Assembly (NCBI GenBank): GCA_964405335.1
Contig: CAYONP010000131.1
Coordinates: 1 to 12,851 of the forward strand
Direction of reading: 5' to 3'
Length of the DNA stretch: 12,851 bases
DNA from: CAYONP01 sp964405335
GTDB lineage: Bacteria > Armatimonadota > UBA10988
The translations under genes were made by a program, and so were the position numbers. Shown piece by piece: positions 6,738 through 12,851 of the stretch. Each line of letters begins with the position of its first letter. Within the stretch, counting starts at the first letter, position 1. Under the pieces are notes generated by a model, which was not told the DNA's origin, made no database searches, and saw nothing but the letters and a program-made list of their open reading frames with translations.

Positions 6738-7162
6738 CCCGCCGGCGGGTGTTCATCGACACCTGGGCGTGGGTGGCCGCCGCGGTTGTGGACGATGCCG
6801 GTCATCCGCGGGTGGTCGAACTCGGCCGGCAGCTCCATCGTGACCATGCCGCCCGATACACCTCGCACTTCGTCCTAGCCGAGGCATATACGCGACTGCG
6901 CTATGACGCGTCACTCGCGATGGCCCTGGACCTCGCCGCGGCCGTCGATGAAATGGTCTCCCTCGGCGACCTGGTGCTCGTGCCTGTGGACGATCAGCGC
7001 TGGTCCGCCGCGCTGACTTGGTTCCGGCGCTTCGCCGACCAGCGCTTCTCGTTCGTCGACTGCACCTCGTTCGCCATCATGGCCGACCTCGGGCTGACCG
7101 AGGCGCTGACCTCCGACACCCACTTCGCCACCGCCGGATTCGTGCCGCTGGGCGCCGTCTAG
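6734..7162 (+). CDS. PIN-domain ribonuclease, VapC-type toxin
   Basis: A 142-residue single-domain PIN nuclease. The four acidic residues of the Mg-dependent active site are all present: Asp9 (VFIDTWAW), Glu50 (FVLAEAYT), Asp109 (SFVDCTSF) and Asp128 (TSDTHF). Proteins of this family cut tRNA or other RNA and are neutralised by the partner encoded just before them. The GTG start at 6734 overlaps the antitoxin-like stop, which sets both start and coupling. The last four bases (CTAG, 7159-7162) are shared with the end of ligA on the opposite strand, so the gene fits its slot exactly and shows no decay. It stands as a two-gene accessory module between dapA and ligA. The nuclease fold is secure, its RNA target unknown. 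Confidence 0.88.
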   Translation: MTRRRVFIDTWAWVAAAVVDDAGHPRVVELGRQLHRDHAARYTSHFVLAEAYTRLRYDASLAMALDLAAAVDEMVSLGDLVLVPVDDQRWSAALTWFRRFADQRFSFVDCTSFAIMADLGLTEALTSDTHFATAGFVPLGAV

Positions 7163-9180
7163 CCCTCGGCAATCAAGGCTAGGAACTCATCTTCGGTCAA
7201 CACGACCAGGCCGAGCTGCGTCGCCTTGTCCAGCTTTGATCCGGCCTTCTCGCCGGCCACCACGTGAGTCACCGCACGGGTGACACCGCCGGCCACCTCA
7301 CCGCCGCGCCGGCGGACCTCGTCGCCGGCGGCATCGCGAGTCATGCTCTGCAGCCCGCCGGTGAAGACGAACGTCAGGCCGGCCAGCGTGCCGCCGGCCG
7401 CCGGCGTGGCGACCTCCTCCGGCCTGACGCCGGCGGAGAGCAGTCGGTCGATCAGCGCCTGGTTCGCCGGCTCGGCGAAGAAGTCGACCAGTGACCGGGC
7501 CGTCGCCGGGCCGACGTCGCGGACCTGCGCGAAGGCCTCTTCGTCAGCCTCGCGGATCGCTTCGAGGCTGCCGAACGCCTGGGCAATCGCCCGCGCCGCC
7601 GTGTCGCCGACGTGGCGGATGCCGAAGGCGAACAGCAGCCGGTCCAGCTCCGGCTCGCGGCTGGCTTCGATCGCGGCGATCACATTCGCCGCCGACCTCT
7701 CGCCCATCCGCTCCAGCGCGGCGAGCTGCTCGGCGGTCAGGCGGTAGAGGTCGCTCGGGTCGGCCACCAGACCGGCGTCGATCATCTGCGCCAGCAGGTT
7801 CTCGCCGACGCCGTCGATGTCCATCGCGCCACGGCTGACGAAGTGCTCGAGCCGGGCCTGCACCTGCGCCGGGCAGCCGCGGCGGTTGGGGCAGCGGGTG
7901 ATCGCCTCGCCCTCCGGCTTGACCAACCGCGTACCGCAGACCGGGCAGGTCTCGGGCAGGCGATAGGGGGCCAGGCCCGCCGGCCGCTGCTCGGTGACCA
8001 CACTGACCACCTCGGGGATGATGTCGCCGGCCTTCTGCACCACCACGCAGTCGCCGATCCGCACGTCTTTGCGGTCGACCTCGTCCTGGTTGTGCAGGCT
8101 GGCGCGGCTGACCCGGGTGCCGGCCAGGATGACGGTCTCGAGGATGGCCGTCGGCGTCACCGCGCCGGTGCGGCCGACGCTTGCCTCGATGTCGACGACC
8201 CGCGTCTCTTTCTGCTCGGCCGGCAGCTTGTAAGCCACCGCCCAGCGCGGCGAGCGGCTGACCATACCAAGCCGCTCCTGCAGCGCGCGCTGGTTGACCT
8301 TGATCACCACCCCGTCGATGTCGAACTCGACGACGTGCCGGCCTTCGATCCAGCCGGCGTGATAGGCCACCGCGGCGTCTAAGTCGGGCAGCACGGTCGC
8401 CTCGCTGCTGACCCGAAACCCAGCGCCGCGCAGCCAGGCCAGGTAGTCGCTCTGCCGCTCGAACTCGAGGCCCTCGAGCAGGCCGTGGGTGTAGGCCAGG
8501 AAGTCGAGCCGCCGGCCGGCGGTGATCCGGCTGTCGAGCTGCCGCAGCGACCCGGCGGCGGCGTTGCGCGGGTTCATGAACAGCGGCTGGCCGGCCTGCT
8601 CGCGCTCGTCGTTGATCCGCGCGAACTCGCGCTTGCTCAGATAGACCTCGCCGCGCACCTCGATCCGCGCCGGGTGCGGCACGTCGCCGCGCAGGCGCAG
8701 CGGGACGCTGCGGATGGTGCGCAGGTTGTGGGTGACCTCCTCACCCGTCGAGCCGTCGCCCCGCGTGGCACCGCGGATCAGCGCGCCTTCCTCGTAGAGC
8801 AGCGAGATGCCGAGGCCGTCGATCTTCAGCTCGCCGATGTACTCGATCGGCTCGCCGGCATCGAGCTCGAGCAGGCGGTGAAGCCGGGCGTCCCACTCGC
8901 GCAGCTCGGCCTCGTTCATCGCGTTCTGCAGGCTGAGCATCGGCACCGCGTGCGGCACGCCGGCGAACTGCGCCGAGGGCGGCGCGCCAACCCGCTGCGT
9001 CGGCGAATCGGGCGTGCGCAGCTCGGGGTGCGCATCTTCGATCGCCTGCAGCCGGCGCAGTTTGGTGTCGTACTCGGCGTCGCTCAGAGTCGGCGCATCG
9101 AGCACGTAGTAGCGGTGGTTCGCCTCCTCGAGCTCGGCCCGCAGCGCGGCGGCTTCGGCCTCGAGTCGGGGTTCAGCCAT
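7159..9180 (-). CDS. ligA: NAD-dependent DNA ligase LigA
   Basis: Seals nicks in duplex DNA during replication and repair, using NAD as the AMP donor. The 673-residue protein is full length. It has an Ia domain (YYxLDAPTLSDAEYD, residues 24-38), the adenylation motif GELKIDGLG with nucleophile Lys119, then RGDGSTGEEVT and RGEVY of the nucleotidyltransferase domain. An OB fold follows, with a four-cysteine zinc finger (Cys412, Cys415, Cys430, Cys436), helix-hairpin-helix repeats (about 450-580) and a C-terminal BRCT domain (about 598-673, FVFTGGLQSMTRD and GEKAGSKLDKA). The start is ATG 9180 with GGAGAGG (9190-9184) close upstream. It follows pcrA after 109 bp on the same strand; pcrA-ligA adjacency is also known from Bacillus. 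No clear promoter was seen in the gap, so read-through from pyrG-pcrA is plausible. It is convergent with the PIN toxin. Confidence 0.97.
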   Translation of the reverse strand: MAEPRLEAEAAALRAELEEANHRYYVLDAPTLSDAEYDTKLRRLQAIEDAHPELRTPDSPTQRVGAPPSAQFAGVPHAVPMLSLQNAMNEAELREWDARLHRLLELDAGEPIEYIGELKIDGLGISLLYEEGALIRGATRGDGSTGEEVTHNLRTIRSVPLRLRGDVPHPARIEVRGEVYLSKREFARINDEREQAGQPLFMNPRNAAAGSLRQLDSRITAGRRLDFLAYTHGLLEGLEFERQSDYLAWLRGAGFRVSSEATVLPDLDAAVAYHAGWIEGRHVVEFDIDGVVIKVNQRALQERLGMVSRSPRWAVAYKLPAEQKETRVVDIEASVGRTGAVTPTAILETVILAGTRVSRASLHNQDEVDRKDVRIGDCVVVQKAGDIIPEVVSVVTEQRPAGLAPYRLPETCPVCGTRLVKPEGEAITRCPNRRGCPAQVQARLEHFVSRGAMDIDGVGENLLAQMIDAGLVADPSDLYRLTAEQLAALERMGERSAANVIAAIEASREPELDRLLFAFGIRHVGDTAARAIAQAFGSLEAIREADEEAFAQVRDVGPATARSLVDFFAEPANQALIDRLLSAGVRPEEVATPAAGGTLAGLTFVFTGGLQSMTRDAAGDEVRRRGGEVAGGVTRAVTHVVAGEKAGSKLDKATQLGLVVLTEDEFLALIAEG

Positions 9181-9289
9181 GCACCTCTCCGGTCAAGCGC
9201 AACCAACCGGACGCCGAACGCCACCGGCGGACGGCGCCCGGTGCCGCTACGGTGCTCACCGAAGGCATGGGATTCTGCTTCGGCTCGGG

Positions 9290-11524
9290 TCACTCCTCTT
9301 CCACCCGCTCCACGGAGACATAGCCGAGGTCGAGGTCCATGATGTCGTGCCCGAAGACGACCCGTAGCGTGTTGGTCGACGGTACATACTGCACCACCAT
9401 GCCGACGCCGTGTTTCGGGTGCCGGACCTTCTCGCCGTCACGGAACGGCGCGGGCCGCAGAATCGGCTGCGGCAGCTCGTCGCCGGGCCGGTCCGGCACG
9501 TTGATCAGCCGGCGCTCGCGTCGGACGAAGGTCGCCGCCGCATGCGGGTCGAGTTCGCGCCGCGACCCGCCGACCAGCGACCGCGGCAATTGCTCGGCGC
9601 CGGCCAGCAGGTGCGCTGGGATCTCGCTGAGGAAGCGGCTCGCCTGGCTGGCCTGGGTCTGGCCGAAGACCGTCCGCCGCCAGGCGCGGGTGAGGTAGAG
9701 CCGTTCCTCGGCACGGGTCATGCCGACATAGCAGAGCCGCCGCTCCTCGGCCACCGCGTCTTCGTTGTCGAGGCTGCGCGCGTGCGGGCAGAGGCGCTCT
9801 TCGAGCCCGACCAGGAAGACCACCGGGAACTCGAGCCCCTTGGCGCTGTGCAGGGTGAGCAGCGGCACGGCATCCTCGCCGCTGGCCAGGTCGTCGGTGT
9901 CGCTGACCAGCGCGACCTGCTCGAGAAACGCCGCCAGGCCCTCGCGGCCCGGCGGCAGACTGCGCTCGGCCACCGCGCTGAGCAGCTCGCTCAGGTTCTC
10001 CAGCCGGCTCGAGGCCTCGATGCTCGCCTCGCTGCGCAGCGCGTCGAGATAGCCGGTCTGGTCCAGCACCGCGCGAAGGAAGTCGACCACCGGCAGGCGA
10101 TCGATCACGTCCCACAACGGGCGGATCTGCTCCCAGAAGGCCCGCACCTTCTTGGTCGGGCCGGTGGACAGAATCTCCTCACCGCCGGCCACCGCCTCGA
10201 CCGCCTGGGCGAGGGTGAGCAGGTGCGACGAGGCGAAGGCCTGCAGCTTGGCCACCGTCGATGTGCCGATACCGCGCGCCGGCTCGTTGATCACCCGGAC
10301 CAGGCTGACGTCGTCGGCCGGGTTGTGCAAGAAGCGGAGGTAGGCGACCAGGTCGCGGATCTCCTTCCGCTCATAGAACCGCACGCCGCCGATCAGCCGG
10401 AACGGGATGCCCCGCGTGCCGAACACCTCCTCGAACGGCCGGCTCTGGGCGTTGGTCCGGTAGAGCACCGCATGGTCGCTCCAGGAGCGACCTTCGCGTC
10501 GCCCGGCGGCAACCATGTCGGCGACGTAGAGGGCCTCGTCCTGCTCGTTGTTGGTCACCTGCAGGGTCACCGCCGCGCCGCCCTGCCGCTCGGTGTAGAG
10601 CTCCTTGCGCTGGCGCCGCGAGTTGTTGGCGATCAGCGCGTTCGCCACCTCGAGCACCGACTCGGTGCTGCGGTAGTTGCGTTCGAGCTTGACCGTCGTC
10701 GCGTCGGGATAGTCCTGCTCGAAACGAAGGATGATGTCGACCCGCGCGCCGCGCCACGAGTAGATGGCCTGATCGTCGTCGCCCACGACACAGAGATTCC
10801 GGTGCGCGGAGACCAGCCGCTGCACCAGCTCGTACTGCGCGCCGTTGATGTCCTGGTACTCGTCGACCATGACGTAGCGGAAGCGCTCGCCGAGCTGGGT
10901 ACGGACCTCGTCGTCGCGCTCGAGCAGCCGCACCGCGCGGAGGATCAGGTCATCGAAGTCGAGGCTGTTGTTGCGCTCGAGCTGCTGCTCGTACCGCTCA
11001 TAGACGGCCGCGGCGACCTTCTTCGGCGGCGACAGCAGGCCGGCCGCCTGCACCGCCGCCTGGCTCGGACCGAGCAGCTCGTTCTTCCAATCGCTGATGG
11101 CATAGCCGACGTTCCGCGGCGGGTGCAGGCTCGGGTCGTGGTGCAGCTCCAGCAGCAGCCGCCGGATCAGCGAGTTGCGGTCACTCTCGTCGATGATGCT
11201 GAAGTTCGGCTGCAGGCCGACCCGGTCGGCGTAGCGGCGCAGCAGCCGGGCGCAGGTGCTGTGGAAGGTGGCCACCCAGACGCCGGCCTCGGCGCCGACC
11301 AGCCGCTCGACGCGCTGTTTCATCTCGCCGGCGGCCTTGTTGGTGAAGGTCACGGCGAGAATGCTGTGCGCGGCGATATCCCGCTCGCGCACCATGTGGG
11401 CGATGCGGTGGGTCAGGGTGCGGGTCTTGCCCGACCCAGCGCCGGCGAAGATCAGCACCGGGCCGTCGATCGCCTCGGCGGCGCGGCGCTGCTCGGGGTT
11501 CAGGCCGTCGAGCACCGAGGGCAT
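9290..11524 (-). CDS. pcrA: ATP-dependent 3'-5' DNA helicase PcrA/UvrD
   Basis: Superfamily 1A helicase for nucleotide-excision and mismatch repair and for clearing stalled complexes from DNA. The 744-residue protein shows all the motifs in order: Q motif LNPEQRRAA (8-16), Walker A AGAGSGKT (27-34), Ia TFTNKAAGEM, Walker B VDEYQD (220-225), motif III GDDDQAIYSWRGA (248-260), motif IV ERNYRS (281-286), motif V TLHSAKG (557-563) and motif VI YVGMTRAEE (599-607). The last 50 residues (about 694-744, GEKVRHPKHGVGMVVQY) are the Tudor-like domain that in PcrA binds RNA polymerase. The start is ATG 11524-11522, overlapping the pyrG TGA by one base (TGATG); a longer reading from 11839 would run inside pyrG and is rejected. 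It is translationally coupled to pyrG and followed by ligA. Confidence 0.96.
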   Translation of the reverse strand: MPSVLDGLNPEQRRAAEAIDGPVLIFAGAGSGKTRTLTHRIAHMVRERDIAAHSILAVTFTNKAAGEMKQRVERLVGAEAGVWVATFHSTCARLLRRYADRVGLQPNFSIIDESDRNSLIRRLLLELHHDPSLHPPRNVGYAISDWKNELLGPSQAAVQAAGLLSPPKKVAAAVYERYEQQLERNNSLDFDDLILRAVRLLERDDEVRTQLGERFRYVMVDEYQDINGAQYELVQRLVSAHRNLCVVGDDDQAIYSWRGARVDIILRFEQDYPDATTVKLERNYRSTESVLEVANALIANNSRRQRKELYTERQGGAAVTLQVTNNEQDEALYVADMVAAGRREGRSWSDHAVLYRTNAQSRPFEEVFGTRGIPFRLIGGVRFYERKEIRDLVAYLRFLHNPADDVSLVRVINEPARGIGTSTVAKLQAFASSHLLTLAQAVEAVAGGEEILSTGPTKKVRAFWEQIRPLWDVIDRLPVVDFLRAVLDQTGYLDALRSEASIEASSRLENLSELLSAVAERSLPPGREGLAAFLEQVALVSDTDDLASGEDAVPLLTLHSAKGLEFPVVFLVGLEERLCPHARSLDNEDAVAEERRLCYVGMTRAEERLYLTRAWRRTVFGQTQASQASRFLSEIPAHLLAGAEQLPRSLVGGSRRELDPHAAATFVRRERRLINVPDRPGDELPQPILRPAPFRDGEKVRHPKHGVGMVVQYVPSTNTLRVVFGHDIMDLDLGYVSVERVEEE

Positions 11525-12851
11525 CAGCCCGCCGCCTCGCTCAGCCCGATCCCCGCCTGCCGGCAAGCGGCCGCGACGAACTTGGCGAACAGCGGGTGTG
11601 CCTTGGTCGGCCGGCTCTTGAACTCGGGGTGGAACTGGGTGGCGATGTAGAACGGGTGGTCGGGGACTTCGATGATTTCGACCAGTTGGCCGTTGGTCGA
11701 CAAGCCGGAGAAGCGCAGCCCGGCCTCGCCCAGCCGGCTGCGATAGTCGTTGTTGACTTCGTAGCGGTGGCGGTGGCGCTCGTAGATCACATCGCGGTCG
11801 TAGCACAGGCGGGCCAGCGTCTCGGGCTGCAGGTAGCACTCATAGGCGCCGAGCCGCATGGTGCCACCCATGTCGACCACCCGGCGCTGCTCGTCCAACA
11901 TGCAGATCACCGGGTGCGGCGTCTGCGGGTCGAACTCGGTGCTGTGCGCCCCGCTCAGTCCGCAGACGTGGCGGGCGAACTCGATCACGCCGCACTGCAG
12001 GCCGAGGCAGAGGCCGAGGAACGGGAGCTGGTTCTCGCGGGCGTGCCGGATCGCGGCGATCTTCGACTCGATTCCGCGGTCGCCGAAGCCGCCGGGCACC
12101 AGCACGCCGTCGATCCCGCGTAGCGCCGCCGGGATCGCCTCGGGGGTCACGTCGCCGGCGTGGATCCACTGCAGGTCGACCTGCACCCCGTGCGCCACGC
12201 CGCCGTGCTTGAGCGCCTCGATCACGCTGATGTAAGTGTCGACGCCGGCCTCGACGTACTTCGCCACCAAGCCGATGGTGATCGACCGCTGGCAGTCGCG
12301 GATGCTGGCCGTGACGCGCCGCCAGTCGCTCAGGTCGGGCTGCTGAGCCGGCAAGCCGAGCCGCCGGCAGACCAGCTCGGCCAGGCCCTTGTCCTCGAGC
12401 ACGAGTGGGATTTCGTAGATCTCATCGGTGTCGACGCAGTCGAACACCGCCTCGTCGGGCACGTCGCAGAAGAGCGCGATCTTCGACCGCTGCTCGTCGT
12501 TCATCGGATGCCCGGTGCGGGCGAGCAGCACATCGCAGTGGATGCCGACGCTGCGCAGCTCGCGCACCGAATGCTGCGTCGGCTTGGTCTTCACCTCGCG
12601 CTGCGGGCCGACCGTCGGCACCAGCGTGACATGGCAGAACAACGAATCCTGCGGACCGACCTCGCGCCGGAACTGGCGAATCGCCTCAAGGAACGGCAGC
12701 CCCTCGATATCGCCGACGGTGCCGCCGACCTCGACAATGGCCACGTCGGCCTCGGCGCGCTCGGCGTTCTTGCGGATCAGGCGCTTGATCTCGTCGGTGA
12801 CGTGCGGGATCACCTGCACCGTGCCGCCGAGGAACTCGCCGGCCCGCTCCT
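11524..12851 (-). CDS. pyrG: CTP synthase PyrG, N-terminus off the right edge
   Basis: Makes CTP from UTP, ATP and glutamine, the last step of pyrimidine nucleotide synthesis. The window holds the last 441 codons; comparison with E. coli PyrG suggests about 103 residues are missing, including the P-loop. Visible synthase-domain motifs include ERAGEFLGGTVQVIPHVTDE, EVGGTVGDIEGLPFLEAIRQ and EVKTKPTQHSVREL. The class I glutamine amidotransferase domain follows, with the oxyanion/GGF region VPGGFGDRG, nucleophile Cys in LGLCLGLQ (visible residue 281, E. coli Cys379) and catalytic His and Glu in TQFHPEF (visible 407 and 409). STEF, GGTMRLGA and ERHRHRYEVNN are also intact. The gene ends at TGA 11526-11524, overlapping the pcrA start. 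No promoter is visible because the 5' end is outside. Confidence 0.97.
   Translation of the reverse strand, partial: ERAGEFLGGTVQVIPHVTDEIKRLIRKNAERAEADVAIVEVGGTVGDIEGLPFLEAIRQFRREVGPQDSLFCHVTLVPTVGPQREVKTKPTQHSVRELRSVGIHCDVLLARTGHPMNDEQRSKIALFCDVPDEAVFDCVDTDEIYEIPLVLEDKGLAELVCRRLGLPAQQPDLSDWRRVTASIRDCQRSITIGLVAKYVEAGVDTYISVIEALKHGGVAHGVQVDLQWIHAGDVTPEAIPAALRGIDGVLVPGGFGDRGIESKIAAIRHARENQLPFLGLCLGLQCGVIEFARHVCGLSGAHSTEFDPQTPHPVICMLDEQRRVVDMGGTMRLGAYECYLQPETLARLCYDRDVIYERHRHRYEVNNDYRSRLGEAGLRFSGLSTNGQLVEIIEVPDHPFYIATQFHPEFKSRPTKAHPLFAKFVAAACRQAGIGLSEAAG

Noticed and set aside
9259..9283. CCGAAG/CTTCGG hairpin between pcrA and ligA as a terminator
   Set aside because: Only 6 bp with a 13-nt loop and no T-run. 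With no clear ligA promoter in the 109-bp gap, read-through seems as likely, so no terminator is called.
9181..9289. A small gene in the pcrA-ligA gap (frames at 9084-9293 minus and 9179-9367 plus)
   Set aside because: Both frames mostly overlap the flanking genes, lack a ribosome site of their own, and encode Arg/Pro-rich shadows.
9410..11650. A 746-codon open frame on the plus strand, antisense to pcrA and the end of pyrG
   Set aside because: Its product is a low-complexity mix of Arg, Leu, Val, Gly and Asp with no motif, and it mirrors the strong G/C third-position bias of the real helicase gene, which keeps antisense frames free of stops.
11525..11839. N-terminal extension of pcrA reaching into pyrG
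   Set aside because: It would overlap the conserved end of pyrG out of frame; the helicase begins normally at the TGATG overlap at 11524.

Overview
The window is GC-rich bacterial chromosome (roughly two thirds G+C by eye) and densely packed with housekeeping genes. No intergenic gap exceeds about 215 bp, and there are no rRNA, tRNA, CRISPR or insertion-sequence genes. The lineage cannot be fixed from sequence alone. Three features would fit a planctomycete or another high-GC uncultured phylum, but this is a low-confidence inference: an orphan UVR-motif protein of a type I associate with Planctomycetota and neighbouring phyla, RNase J on a GC-rich chromosome, and CACTGGCGG-type intergenic palindromes.

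Layout, left to right. A groES-groEL chaperonin operon (minus strand, groEL cut by the left edge) is preceded by a heat-shock-like promoter lying in a striking array of 11-bp direct repeats. Upstream, also on minus, is a UVR-motif protein gene. It diverges from a plus-strand gene for an exported thioredoxin-fold protein, and the two -35 boxes face away from each other. The thioredoxin gene runs convergently into a dapA-rnj operon (minus). The gap between them holds nested GC-rich palindromes bracketed by a 15-bp direct repeat of the end of the thioredoxin gene.

Next, on plus, is a two-gene toxin-antitoxin-like module (small antitoxin-like protein plus PIN-domain toxin). Its last stop codon overlaps the stop of ligA inside a shared CTAG. 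The right third is a minus-strand pyrG-pcrA-ligA cluster in which pyrG (cut by the right edge) and pcrA overlap as TGATG.

Together the genes serve protein folding (GroES/GroEL), lysine and cell-wall precursor synthesis (DapA), RNA decay (RNase J), DNA repair and replication (PcrA, LigA) and CTP synthesis (PyrG). The pairs dapA-rnj and pcrA-ligA are neighbourhoods also known from Bacillus. The most unusual items are an RNase J whose C-terminal extension resembles a sulfite-oxidase-type molybdopterin-binding domain without the cofactor-binding cysteine, the phased repeat array at the groESL promoter, and the palindromic element that appears to have duplicated the end of the thioredoxin gene.
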